DNA of 27,037 bases from a virus: positions 1 through 27,037 of IMG/VR virus record IMGVR_UViG_3300010399_000074; one strand, written 5' to 3'. The position numbers were made by a program, and so were the translations under genes. How positions within the stretch are numbered: position 1 is the first letter of the stretch; each line of letters begins with the position of its first letter. The notes under the pieces were generated by a model. The model saw only the letters and a program-made list of their open reading frames with translations, made no database searches and was not told the origin of the DNA. This document shows positions 1-7,838 of this stretch, one piece after another.

Positions 1-1005
1 AGACTCAGATGCAGCAGTACGTGCAGCCTCAGCCGCCGCCATATCCGCATCCGTGCCTGCAATCCGCTGCAACTGTTCCACTCGGGCTGCATTGTTCTGA
101 AGGTCGATAGGGTCGAATGCTCCACGCTGCTGTGCGCGCAGGGTGTTCTCCAACGCCATCAGACCCGGATCGTTACTTGCTTCGCCCAAGGTGCGTTGCA
201 CACCCGGAACAGCGGACTCCGTAATGGTCACGTCAGGATTGGTCGCCTCTCGGGCCAGAACGTTAGCCGCCCGGCGATCCGTGGACGTCAGGCCACCACG
301 AGCGAGAACGTTACGCGCGCCACGAATCAGCGCTCCAGCACCGTTGACCAGCCCGGCACCCGCGCCACCTAGTGCGCCACCAAGGGCGATGTTCTGCCCG
401 CGCTGACCTTCCTCGGTCGTCGGCTGGAGAGCGCCAAGGTAGGCTCCCTGAAGGGCGTTGCCACGAATGGTAGTGGGCAGGATTGCAGATGAAGCCGTAG
501 TTCCTCGCGCAGCAATGCCGGGGCCAAGGATCTGAGCCAGCGAGCCAGTAATATTGCCTGCCAGACCTGCACCCGTTTCCATCAGAGGAGCATCGCGCTC
601 AGCAGCCTCACGGGCGAACTGGTCTATTTCCTCACGCGCACCACGACGCCCAAGCTCTCGGGTCACCAAGCCGGGGATACCGTAGAGGTACGGAGCGATC
701 TCAGATGAAAGCACCTGACCGGCACCAATGGCGCTGTCCGCAACCGACTTACCAACACCAACGGTGAATCGTTCCGCATTGGACATGTCCTTGACCAATG
801 CCTCCTGAGCCGCCTTGCGGTTAGCAGGGGTATCGACAATTTCGATATCCAGGCCTTCATCGGTCGGCGTAGCGTCAACGCGGGTGCTGGGCGTATCTGG
901 CTCCAATTCAAACCCGGCAGGCAACGGAGGAATTGCCGACTGAGCCACCGGCTCGTCAGATTCAAGCTCAAACCCTGCGGGCAGCGGGGGAATGGTGTCA
1001 GCCAT
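1..1005 (-). CDS. Large internal virion (ejection) protein, C-terminus off the left edge
   Basis: The frame is open from an ATG at 1005 to base 1 (335 codons) and continues beyond the window. The ATG overlaps the stop of the preceding gene as TAATG. The first 40 residues hold two near-identical copies of PPLPAGFELE. The rest is Ala/Gly-rich with amphipathic stretches (for example residues 165-220) and no recognised enzyme domain in the visible part. Position as the third gene after the gp4/gp10-like tail genes is that of the P22 gp16/gp20-type proteins ejected with DNA into the host envelope. The function is inferred from position and composition. The missing part could hold a transglycosylase or other domain. 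Confidence 0.75.
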   Translation of the reverse strand, partial: MADTIPPLPAGFELESDEPVAQSAIPPLPAGFELEPDTPSTRVDATPTDEGLDIEIVDTPANRKAAQEALVKDMSNAERFTVGVGKSVADSAIGAGQVLSSEIAPYLYGIPGLVTRELGRRGAREEIDQFAREAAERDAPLMETGAGLAGNITGSLAQILGPGIAARGTTASSAILPTTIRGNALQGAYLGALQPTTEEGQRGQNIALGGALGGAGAGLVNGAGALIRGARNVLARGGLTSTDRRAANVLAREATNPDVTITESAVPGVQRTLGEASNDPGLMALENTLRAQQRGAFDPIDLQNNAARVEQLQRIAGTDADMAAAEAARTAASES

Positions 1006-2384
1006 TATTCGGGCACCCACTGTCCGTTAACGAGGATGAGAGTTTGGCCGGTCTGCGGGTTACGCGCCCTACGGACCGTCGCCGAGCCGCGCGGGCTATC
1101 CACAACCTGCTGAGTGGTCTGTAGGGCGTTGCGGTCGCTCGCATCCGCCTGCTGAGCGGTACGGCTCAGGTCGCTCACAAAGCTCTTCAGGTCTTGCAGG
1201 GTTCGACGGTTGACCCCTTCCTCCCGGTCAAGCTGCGGGAAGCGCATCCCAGCAATACGGGCTTCAAGATCGGACTGAGCGCCCATGCCTGGGACACGGG
1301 TAAGCGCCAACATGGAGTTATTCATGGCGTTCACAGCCGTCTCCAATTCTTGTCCTGCCGGGAGGTACTGCTGGGCCGTCCGGGCGATAGGACCAGTACC
1401 CACGCGACTCTGATCCAGCGCGTTCAATGCTGCCTCCACGCGCTGCACGCCACGCTGCACATCAGCCAACTGCGCCTGACGAGTGTTGATGGCCTGTTGC
1501 GCCTGCTGGGCCTTCTGCTGTGCGGCGATCTGGCGCGCCTCTGCGGCCTGACTGCGAGCATCCTGAGCAGCCATGGCAGAGATATCGGCGCGCGCGTCTG
1601 AGCGATCCTGACGGGCTAGCTGAGCCTGTTGGTACGGAGTGATGATCTGTGAACTGTCCGGGCGAGCAGCCACAACGCCGTTGAATTCAGTACCCGCCGA
1701 CTCCGCCGCACGGATCTGCGCCTGAACCTCCGGAGGCAGGCTAGGATCAATGGTATAGGCACCGTTTGCTCCCTGCTGCTGGATAGGTCCAGCCTGAAGA
1801 GGAGTAGCCTGGGCGGTTCGGAGGTCAACAATGGAAGGTGCGACCCCCGCCTGATCCCGAAGCTGCGTGCGAGAATCCGCCTGACCTAGTACCTGCTGAC
1901 TGCCATCGCGCATGACCGCTATGCGCTCACCAGCACGATTGATATAGGTGGACTGGACTCCCGCCCCGCCGCCACCGTAAGCGCTAGCAATGGAGTTTGC
2001 AGCCTGATCGATGATCGGGGCGGTTTGGGCGTTGTACTCCTGCGGCAACTCGGACATGCCGAACTGACTCAGGGTCGGCAACATGCGCTGATACAGACCC
2101 GGGCGAGCCTGCTCAGGAGCGGTCGTCAGGATGCGGGCCATGTTGGCAAGCGTGGTATTACGTCGCTCGTCCGTGTTGGCGAATGCCTGTTCCTGCTGCT
2201 GGGCAGCGCGCGCGTCTACCTGGGCAATCTGACCCAATAGGCCCTGCCGCTGGTCCTCCGGAGCGGAATAGCCCTGAGAGGCCAGTTCGTTGATCCGGCG
2301 CTGGTCTTGGACGCCCTTCACCCGCTGGCCGAAATTGAAGCCTGAGTTGATCGCGTTGAATGCGTCTTGCTGGAAGTCTGCCAT
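1005..2384 (-). CDS. Probable ejection/internal virion protein (P22 gp20 or gp16 position)
   Basis: The protein has 459 residues and starts with MADFQQDAFNAINSGF. It is rich in Gln and Ala. A long segment at about residues 260-325 is dominated by A, Q, R and D and should form a coiled coil (for example AQQKAQQAQQAINTRQAQL). The C-terminal 30 residues are a compact Gly/Asn motif ending GQWVPE. It starts 4 nt after the gp7-like gene and its stop overlaps the start of the next ejection protein, so the three are translated together. No catalytic motif is seen. Assignment as an ejected internal protein rests on gene order and the helical, Gln-rich composition. Confidence 0.7.
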   Translation of the reverse strand: MADFQQDAFNAINSGFNFGQRVKGVQDQRRINELASQGYSAPEDQRQGLLGQIAQVDARAAQQQEQAFANTDERRNTTLANMARILTTAPEQARPGLYQRMLPTLSQFGMSELPQEYNAQTAPIIDQAANSIASAYGGGGAGVQSTYINRAGERIAVMRDGSQQVLGQADSRTQLRDQAGVAPSIVDLRTAQATPLQAGPIQQQGANGAYTIDPSLPPEVQAQIRAAESAGTEFNGVVAARPDSSQIITPYQQAQLARQDRSDARADISAMAAQDARSQAAEARQIAAQQKAQQAQQAINTRQAQLADVQRGVQRVEAALNALDQSRVGTGPIARTAQQYLPAGQELETAVNAMNNSMLALTRVPGMGAQSDLEARIAGMRFPQLDREEGVNRRTLQDLKSFVSDLSRTAQQADASDRNALQTTQQVVDSPRGSATVRRARNPQTGQTLILVNGQWVPE

Positions 2385-2387
2385 GTC

Positions 2388-3125
2388 TTAGCCGCCCCAA
2401 CTGGAAGTGCGGAAGTTACCCATATTGTTCCCGAAGTTATACAGGCTCCCTTGTTCGTAGCCAGTGGTATTGCCGCCGCCACCACTGCCGAACATGCCCA
2501 TGAAGCCACCACCGCCACCGCCACCGCCCCCAGCCCCCATATAGGTACTAATGCCGGAGGCGATGGCGTTCCCGTAACCGGCCTGAGTCATCGGGCCAGC
2601 AGCGGCGATCTGAGCGTTGGCGTTACCCTTGATGCCCATCGCGTTGCCGAACTGGTTGCCATAGTTCTGGCCCAACTGCCCCAAATACTGCTGGGTGTTG
2701 GAACCAAGGTTGACCATGTTCTGGAGACGGTTGGTGTAGTTTCCGAGATTCTGAGTGGCAAGTCCGGAACTGAAGGCAATCCGGTCAGCGTCAGCACCAC
2801 CCGAATACAGGCTCCCTCGCGCAGCAGCACCACGATCCAAGCCCTGGATGCCAATGTCTCGGGCATAGAGGTAGTCCGGCGAGTTCTCAAACCCGGAATA
2901 GTCCCCAGCATTGACCGCGTTCAACTGGTTAAGCGCGGTTGTGCCTGCCTGCGCATACGGCTGAGCGCCCTCTACGGAGTTGTTGTAGAGTCGGGACTGT
3001 TCGTCAATCGTCTGCTGGGCTGCACTCGCCTGGGCGCGACCAGCCTTCTTAGCCGCAGCACCCTGACGGTTCGCTGCATAAGCGGCGGTGCCAGCTACGA
3101 CTACTGCTGCGGTAATAGCGGCCAT
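2388..3125 (-). CDS. DNA transfer/ejection protein, P22 gp7-like
   Basis: The protein has 245 residues. It opens with a hydrophobic segment (residues 2-17) and an Ala/Gln-rich helix. It then has the block GLDRGAAARGSLYSGG near residues 95-110, which is typical of phage proteins annotated as DNA transfer or injection protein (P22 gp7 group). A run of nine glycines lies near residue 200, followed by an Asn/Gly-rich tail. It is the first of three consecutive internal virion proteins. The gp7 group is released into the periplasm or outer membrane during genome delivery. The glycine runs explain the tandem GGTGGC-like DNA at about 2500-2530. Confidence 0.8.
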   Translation of the reverse strand: MAAITAAVVVAGTAAYAANRQGAAAKKAGRAQASAAQQTIDEQSRLYNNSVEGAQPYAQAGTTALNQLNAVNAGDYSGFENSPDYLYARDIGIQGLDRGAAARGSLYSGGADADRIAFSSGLATQNLGNYTNRLQNMVNLGSNTQQYLGQLGQNYGNQFGNAMGIKGNANAQIAAAGPMTQAGYGNAIASGISTYMGAGGGGGGGGGFMGMFGSGGGGNTTGYEQGSLYNFGNNMGNFRTSSWGG

Positions 3126-3575
3126 TTAAATATCCTTCGTATAGCTGATTTCGGATTTGCAGTAACCCAGCTTCTCGTACAGCGCAGTAGCTTGGGGCGG
3201 ACTATTGGGCATGTGGACCATCTGGATTCGATCAGCCCCAGCAGCGCGCGCAGGCTCTTCCACAGCGCGCAGCAGGGACGCCGCCGTATGGGAGCCGCGC
3301 ACAGCCGGATCTACCCACCACACGACCTCCACAGCGAATTTAACGTTGGCATTGAACAGGAATGGGGCCACGAACAGGCCCACCATCCCTACCAACCCTT
3401 CCTCATCCTCAGCGACAAAGAAGATATGGTTCTTGATGAGGTTTTCAGTCAGGTCAGCAACCGTATCCTCATCCATATCGCACCAGTCGGCGTAATGGGT
3501 CGTCGGGTAGAACAGGGCTGACATACGGACAACTTCCGAGACGTCCGAAAGCTGACCCTGGCGAATGTTAATCAT
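3126..3575 (-). CDS. GNAT-family N-acetyltransferase
   Basis: The protein has 149 residues, the length of a single GNAT domain. The N-terminus INIRQGQLSDVSEVVRM is the usual beta1-alpha1. Strand 4 is AVEVVWWVDPAVRG, followed by a degenerate acetyl-CoA loop RGSHTAASLL (family pattern Q/R-x-x-G-x-G/A). The C-terminal ATALYEKLGYCKSE is the standard last helix and strand. The fold uses acetyl-CoA to acetylate an amine; the substrate cannot be told. Its ATG overlaps the oxygenase stop (ATGA) and its stop abuts the gp7-like start, so it is expressed as part of the virion operon. Similar enzymes occur in other phage structural operons. Confidence 0.88.
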   Translation of the reverse strand: MINIRQGQLSDVSEVVRMSALFYPTTHYADWCDMDEDTVADLTENLIKNHIFFVAEDEEGLVGMVGLFVAPFLFNANVKFAVEVVWWVDPAVRGSHTAASLLRAVEEPARAAGADRIQMVHMPNSPPQATALYEKLGYCKSEISYTKDI

Positions 3576-4117
3576 GCTTCCCTCGGGGTAAAGAATGCGA
3601 CAGCGATCAAGCGTCCAGACTCGAAATCAGTCCCGAACGCCTCAAACGGCCAGCGGCTATGGAACAGGGAGGAATCGTAGATCAGCAGGCGACCCAGCTT
3701 CATTTTAGCCAAGGCTACCTGCTCCCACTTATCGACCGAATTCCAGTCGCCTTCGATCTTGTGGAACAGATCCATATCGCCCGGCTCAATGCGGTCAGCC
3801 TGAGTTTCCTTGTGCTTCCAGAAGGCCGTTCCACCCTCTCCTTCACTTAGGTACAGGACCGCAGCATGGGTGCCCCAGCCCATATCCGAGTGGATGGCAG
3901 CGTTAGGCAGCTCGTCGTTGAAGTTGAGCCGGTAGCCCATCCCAAGCATGTTGACTGGACCCATCTTCGCCTCAATGGCCTCCTGAAGGCCGGGAACGTC
4001 AGCCAGACAGATGCGCTTATAGACCTCGCCGTCGAAGCCTTCCCAATCGATATAGTGCGCCTCTAGGCCCATCTGGCGGACCTGAGCGGCGTTGGGGAAG
4101 TCGTCTACGATAACCAT
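3572..4117 (-). CDS. 2OG-Fe(II) oxygenase-like protein (DUF6445-type)
   Basis: The protein has 181 residues with a double-stranded beta-helix pattern. The metal motif H-x-D is IHSDMG (His76, Asp78). The distal ligand is in LIYDSSLFHSRWP (His153). The presumed 2-oxoglutarate arginine is Arg169 in ESGRLIAVAFF. All expected ligands are present, so an active dioxygenase is plausible. Members of this group hydroxylate protein or small-molecule substrates; the target here is unknown. The gene overlaps its upstream neighbour (TGATG) and its downstream neighbour (ATGA), so it is firmly within the tail operon rather than a separate cargo unit. Confidence 0.88.
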   Translation of the reverse strand: MVIVDDFPNAAQVRQMGLEAHYIDWEGFDGEVYKRICLADVPGLQEAIEAKMGPVNMLGMGYRLNFNDELPNAAIHSDMGWGTHAAVLYLSEGEGGTAFWKHKETQADRIEPGDMDLFHKIEGDWNSVDKWEQVALAKMKLGRLLIYDSSLFHSRWPFEAFGTDFESGRLIAVAFFTPREA

Positions 4118-4356
4118 CAGTCGTCCGTCAGTTCAGGGGTGACTACCGCGCCTAGCAGATCGCGTATCCGAGGTGAGGATACTTTGATATCGAAGATCCA
4201 CGTGCGTCCTACCCCCATTCTATTGAGTTTTACGCGCTGTTGATACTCGCCGATCTTCCCGATAGACCGGCGCTTCCAGTTGGACCAGTTATGGCCCCCG
4301 TCCTTGCTGTATCTGACTTCCACATAGTGATCGGTATCAGCCATTAGGTGATTCAC
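4117..4356 (-). CDS. Detached C-terminal segment of the gp10-like tail hub protein
   Basis: The ORF has 79 residues from a GTG at 4356, or 75 from an ATG at 4344. The core HYVEVRYSKDGGHNWSNWK followed by GKIGEYQQRVKLNRMG is the pattern that normally forms the extreme C-terminus of P22 gp10-type packaged-DNA stabilisation proteins. Here it is a separate ORF in the same frame as the larger gp10-like gene. It is separated by the codons TAA CAA TGC GAC TGA, i.e. two in-frame stops. The GTG immediately follows the TGA, and no strong Shine-Dalgarno is visible, so expression probably depends on re-initiation. It could supply the missing domain in trans or be a decaying remnant. Confidence 0.8.
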   Translation of the reverse strand: MNHLMADTDHYVEVRYSKDGGHNWSNWKRRSIGKIGEYQQRVKLNRMGVGRTWIFDIKVSSPRIRDLLGAVVTPELTDD

Positions 4357-4368
4357 TCAGTCGCATTG

Positions 4369-6804
4369 TTAAGATTCATCCTGAGTCCACCTGACGCCGT
4401 TTACGGTGGATTCCGTTGTAAAAGGCTGGATTGCCTCTCTCACCAGTGATGCGCCAACTACACGATAAATTTGAACGCCATCGTGGGTAAGGCCCCCCCC
4501 GCTAGCGCCGACAGCAACATATGTGCCGTTGGAATTGATGCTAATGTCAACGCCGCCCCCTATAGGCTGGCTTGGCGCAAGCACACCATTAGATATAGAC
4601 GAACCACTAAACGCGTATATCCGAAGCTGACCGTTAGACCTTAGTGTGTAAATATAGTTTCCGTCTTTAGACCAAACAGCACCAGCGTTTACCAATCCAA
4701 GCCCATCCGGATTGATTGCAACAGTTGTAGCCGCAGAGCCATTGTCCAGCATAACTACAAGCTGATTTGACGAACCTGAAACAATGTAATTTCCGCGCCA
4801 CATCAAACTGATTGGAGTCGTCCCATTGGTGTACGACTGACCATATCGGGGCGTCCCGAGAATACCTAGGGTTACATTGAAGATCGCTACTGAGCCAGTA
4901 GCCCCGGCGTACTCCTTTGATGCGACGATCTTTGTTCCGTCCTCATTCCAGGCAATAGCAAAACCGCCTGCAAGCATGTTGGCTTGTGATCTGAACGTAA
5001 ACACCCCGGCAATAATTTCATAGACCATAACCCTGGGAGTTGCACCACCCTGAAGAAGGGCAAAGTACTTGCCGTCAGGACTGAATGCGGTTGAATTTAC
5101 AAGAGTCGTCGGTGGAGTGGACGGCGTTGGAAGTGCATCGTAGCCGGTAGCATCGGCCTTCTTCTTCCTAAGAGCGATGAAAGGCGATCCTACAATGCCT
5201 GCTGCAATGTATAGCGTATTGGGTGACACTGACAGGCTTCGAGAAACAGAACTCGAAATACCAATCGGGGTGCTTTCTTGAATATTTGAGGGCGCTCCAG
5301 TGAATAGGTAGAGCGTAGTAGCAAGCGCCATTAACGAAGACTGCACATTTATCTGCACAGCAATCTCGTCCCACATGCCACCCGCATCCGTGGCACGGAC
5401 GTACACAGCAAATGTGCCAGATTCCTCTGGTGTTCCTGAGATCACCCCGGCGCTATTCATGCTCAAGCCGAGAGGCAATGCGCCGTCCACGATTGCCGCA
5501 GTTACAGGCGGAGTGCCTCCCGTAATGGAGAAACTGAATGTGTAGGGGACACCACGAATAGCAACCGGGGGAGTTCCGGAAATAGTAGGCGACGGCGGCT
5601 GTCCAGGGAACGGTACAGGTACCGTCTCCGGACCTTGGCCAGTATCAAAGATCAGCTCTGCCTTATTGATTCCGATCAGGCTTTGATTGTTGGACATAAC
5701 GGGGCTGACGCGGCGAGATATGAATTCATCTACGCCTTCCAGTACGTATTCCCAATTCAACTCCCACAGACGGCCATTCTGAAAGTCACCGCCATACCAG
5801 TTGCGTCCCCACTTGACCGTATTCGCCAACCGCCAGCGGTCCAGCCCGTAGGACTCACGGCGGGTCCAAAGGCCGGAAACCACGTCATATCCCCAGGTCT
5901 GCCCGTCAGGGAAGGTGAGGTAATAGACCTTGAAGCCCTCGTCCTCCCAGGTAAAGGCAAATGCCTCCGCCCAATTTAGATTGGCAAATGCACGAGCCAT
6001 TGGCCCTGTAGACACAGGAATAGCCGAGTATCCATTCATTCGGTACACAACACCATCATCGCCCAGCCAGAACAGGGTGTTATCCAGCTTTGCGATAGTG
6101 TGCCGGGACGAACAGCCACGGGTAATCGTCTGCCTGCGGTTCTGGAAGGTGCCAGTGGTGCCGCCTGCGTTGTAGAAGAACTCAATAGTCCTTTCGCCGA
6201 AAACCACAACCTCAAACTGGCTCACGGCCAGCCCTACGATGCGATCAGGTGATGCCTCCGCTTCGTACCGGTCAAGGGTGTTGTAGTCGGTGGCGTCTGC
6301 CAAATTGGAGTGGAACCAAAACCTGCCAAGAGGCTCTACGCCCAACAGGTAGGAATCCAGATAGTCAGACGAGATGGAACCCGGATACCCCTCGTCGGTG
6401 ATCTTTGCAAAAGTGCCGGTGCTGGTTGTGAACACATACCCCCCGCCGCCTTGCCCATTCTCCACAAGGAGCTGGTTGCCGGTCTGGAACTGGTTGTGCG
6501 TCATCTGCACTCGACCCAGCCCAGGAATAACGCCAATCGGAATCCCTACGCCCGCTGAGTCTATGCGGTATAGGACGGTTCCGGAGACAACGAAACGCCC
6601 ACCCTCAAGGTCATGGATGCCACGGATAGGGCCTGCACCGACTTGGATATAGGGCTTCAGACCTGGGGGCGTCTTCAGGTATTTAGGCGTCAGCGTACCG
6701 GCTACTTCCGCCATGACGGGGAGCCAGTTCACCGTATCCTGCGCGCCCCACGGGAGCGTGTCATCCTTGTAGAACCCGCCGATCAGGTCAACAGCAGTTG
6801 CCAT
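4369..6804 (-). CDS. gp10-like tail hub protein with added Ig-like and beta-propeller domains
   Basis: The protein has 811 residues. Residues 1-390 look like P22 gp10 (packaged DNA stabilisation, tail hub), starting GGFYKDDTLPWGAQDTVNWL and including ERTIEFFYNAGG and RDG-like beta-rich repeats. The gp10 pattern stops at FDTGQGPE. It is followed by a proline linker and an Ig-like domain of the He_PIG/cadherin-like type (about 400-490, with GALPLGLSMNSAGVISGTP). Residues 495-811 hold WD40-like propeller repeats (STAFSPDGKYFALL, AIAWNEDGTKIVAS, AVWSKDGNYIYTL, VRWTQDES). The propeller DNA (about 4370-5330) looks lower in GC than its flanks. The start overlaps the gp4-like stop (TGATG). The extra domains suggest a surface-exposed binding role. 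Confidence 0.88.
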   Translation of the reverse strand: MATAVDLIGGFYKDDTLPWGAQDTVNWLPVMAEVAGTLTPKYLKTPPGLKPYIQVGAGPIRGIHDLEGGRFVVSGTVLYRIDSAGVGIPIGVIPGLGRVQMTHNQFQTGNQLLVENGQGGGGYVFTTSTGTFAKITDEGYPGSISSDYLDSYLLGVEPLGRFWFHSNLADATDYNTLDRYEAEASPDRIVGLAVSQFEVVVFGERTIEFFYNAGGTTGTFQNRRQTITRGCSSRHTIAKLDNTLFWLGDDGVVYRMNGYSAIPVSTGPMARAFANLNWAEAFAFTWEDEGFKVYYLTFPDGQTWGYDVVSGLWTRRESYGLDRWRLANTVKWGRNWYGGDFQNGRLWELNWEYVLEGVDEFISRRVSPVMSNNQSLIGINKAELIFDTGQGPETVPVPFPGQPPSPTISGTPPVAIRGVPYTFSFSITGGTPPVTAAIVDGALPLGLSMNSAGVISGTPEESGTFAVYVRATDAGGMWDEIAVQINVQSSLMALATTLYLFTGAPSNIQESTPIGISSSVSRSLSVSPNTLYIAAGIVGSPFIALRKKKADATGYDALPTPSTPPTTLVNSTAFSPDGKYFALLQGGATPRVMVYEIIAGVFTFRSQANMLAGGFAIAWNEDGTKIVASKEYAGATGSVAIFNVTLGILGTPRYGQSYTNGTTPISLMWRGNYIVSGSSNQLVVMLDNGSAATTVAINPDGLGLVNAGAVWSKDGNYIYTLRSNGQLRIYAFSGSSISNGVLAPSQPIGGGVDISINSNGTYVAVGASGGGLTHDGVQIYRVVGASLVREAIQPFTTESTVNGVRWTQDES

Positions 6805-7211
6805 CAGTAGCGCCTCGGCCCAAAGGTGTCAGTGTAGATATCCCACATTCCACCGCGCATACTCACGGACAGGGACAGGGGATTAGCGGCCAGGACGTCA
6901 CGCAGCAGAACCTTATAGCTCTGATTGGCTACCTGCTCCATCTTGCCATCGATAGCGATGCCGTATTCCAGACGCAATTCGGATGCAAGGTTATAGGTGA
7001 TCGCCCGGATGGACTCAAACGGCACGGTCATTTCCTGACTTACGTCCGTAAGCTCGCTCCAGCCCAGGGCAACCCCGTCAGCTTCCCAGCGCACCATCAA
7101 CTGATTCAGAGCCTCCAGCGCGGTTTCAGCGTCTTCCGCTTCCGGAGCCTCGTTGGCGTCTACCACCCTCAGCAGGCGGAGTGAGCGGGTAATTAGCTTG
7201 ATGGCCTGCAT
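6804..7211 (-). CDS. P22 gp4-like tail accessory/adaptor protein
   Basis: The protein has 135 residues, close to P22 gp4-family size. The pattern LITRSLRLLRVVDANEAPEA, then ALEALNQLMVRWEADG, then a C-terminal part with NLASELRLEYG, is characteristic of the family that binds below the portal and closes the head after packaging. A GGAG lies about 8 nt before the ATG. The neighbours fit: coat genes upstream and the gp10-like hub directly downstream with a TGATG overlap. No peptidoglycan hydrolase motif is evident. Confidence 0.88.
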   Translation of the reverse strand: MQAIKLITRSLRLLRVVDANEAPEAEDAETALEALNQLMVRWEADGVALGWSELTDVSQEMTVPFESIRAITYNLASELRLEYGIAIDGKMEQVANQSYKVLLRDVLAANPLSLSVSMRGGMWDIYTDTFGPRRY

Positions 7212-7229
7212 GGGAAGACTCCATTAAGA

Positions 7230-7252
7230 AGGGGGAGGATTGCCCTCCCCCT
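7230..7252 (-). terminator. GC-rich hairpin between head and tail genes
   Basis: A perfect 9-bp stem (AGGGGGAGG / CCTCCCCCT) with a 5-nt loop lies between the last small head gene and the gp4-like gene. On the minus strand it is followed by TTCTTAAT, a weak U-tract. It may be a partial terminator or an mRNA-processing or stability hairpin that lowers tail-gene expression relative to coat. Confidence 0.6.
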
Positions 7253-7258
7253 CTAAGT

Positions 7259-7552
7259 TTACTTCTTTGCGGCCTTCTCGGCATCGGAACGGGACTTCTC
7301 CAGCTCCTTTGCTTCCTCTGCCGCCTTCTTGGCGTCCTCTTCGGAACGCTGCTTGGCAAACTCAGCGGCAATATCCTGCTGAGCCATATCCTCTTCCTTG
7401 TTCCATTCTTCGCCGTTGGCCTTCGGGCTTTCCGGCTTGGACCAGCCATCGGCCATATGCTGCTCAACATCGTCAGCATGGACCAGCACAATACGGTCTT
7501 CGTCCGGACTCAGAAGGTACAGGGCGTGCTTCTTCTCTTTCTTGTCAGCCAT
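7259..7552 (-). CDS. Small charged head-module protein, function unknown
   Basis: The protein has 97 residues from the ATG at 7552, chosen because AAGGAG lies 7 nt upstream. A longer frame to 7612 has no such site. The first half is a compact KKHALYLLSPDEDRIVLVHADDVEQHMADGWSKP block. The second half is a highly charged Ala/Glu/Lys helix (AKQRSEEDAKKAAEEAKE) likely to be a coiled coil. It lies directly downstream of the coat gene group and upstream of the hairpin at 7230-7252. It could be a head accessory protein; no homology-based function is recognised. Confidence 0.8.
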   Translation of the reverse strand: MADKKEKKHALYLLSPDEDRIVLVHADDVEQHMADGWSKPESPKANGEEWNKEEDMAQQDIAAEFAKQRSEEDAKKAAEEAKELEKSRSDAEKAAKK

Positions 7553-7614
7553 TTCAATACTCCTTACGTGATGATCGGAGATAAGGGGCCGAAGCCCCAT
7601 ATCCCAATTCACAA

Positions 7615-7827
7615 TTACGGGATCTGGCGAGCCAGTCCAAGCGCCACAAGAACCGCACCCGCAGTACCAGCACCCGAATTAGCCACGGTGATGGTCGGCT
7701 GGGCAATCGGCGTAGTGCCGAAGAAGCCCACCAGCTCGGTGTTGTCCTTGCCCAGCACTGCGCCAGCGCCGGTGCCAGGAGCCGCAGCCCACAGGCTCGG
7801 GGTCGAATCAGCCTTCAAAGTTGCCAT
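7615..7827 (-). CDS. Small head-associated protein with GFFGTTPIAQP motif
   Basis: The protein has 70 residues with AAGGAG 7 nt before the ATG. The segment ELVGFFGTTPIAQPTIT is a short block that recurs in small phage head-decoration or head-fibre-like proteins next to coat genes. The remainder is Ala/Gly/Thr-rich. Placement immediately after the coat gene suggests a capsid-associated product made in quantity. The role is inferred from motif and position only. Confidence 0.75.
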   Translation of the reverse strand: MATLKADSTPSLWAAAPGTGAGAVLGKDNTELVGFFGTTPIAQPTITVANSGAGTAGAVLVALGLARQIP

Positions 7828-7838
7828 TTCATATCTCC

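Noticed and set aside
2499-2530. Short tandem repeat (GGTGGC-like, plus strand CCACCGCCA)
   Set aside because: It is the codon pattern of a poly-glycine run in the gp7-like protein, not a CRISPR or an origin iteron.
2367-3521. 384-residue plus-strand ORF
   Set aside because: It lies antisense across the gp7-like and GNAT genes, and its product shows no domain.
4357-4371. Stop-codon readthrough joining the gp10-like ORF to its C-terminal segment
   Set aside because: Two in-frame stops (TAA, TGA) within five codons make readthrough unlikely. Re-initiation at the adjacent GTG or at ATG 4344 is simpler.
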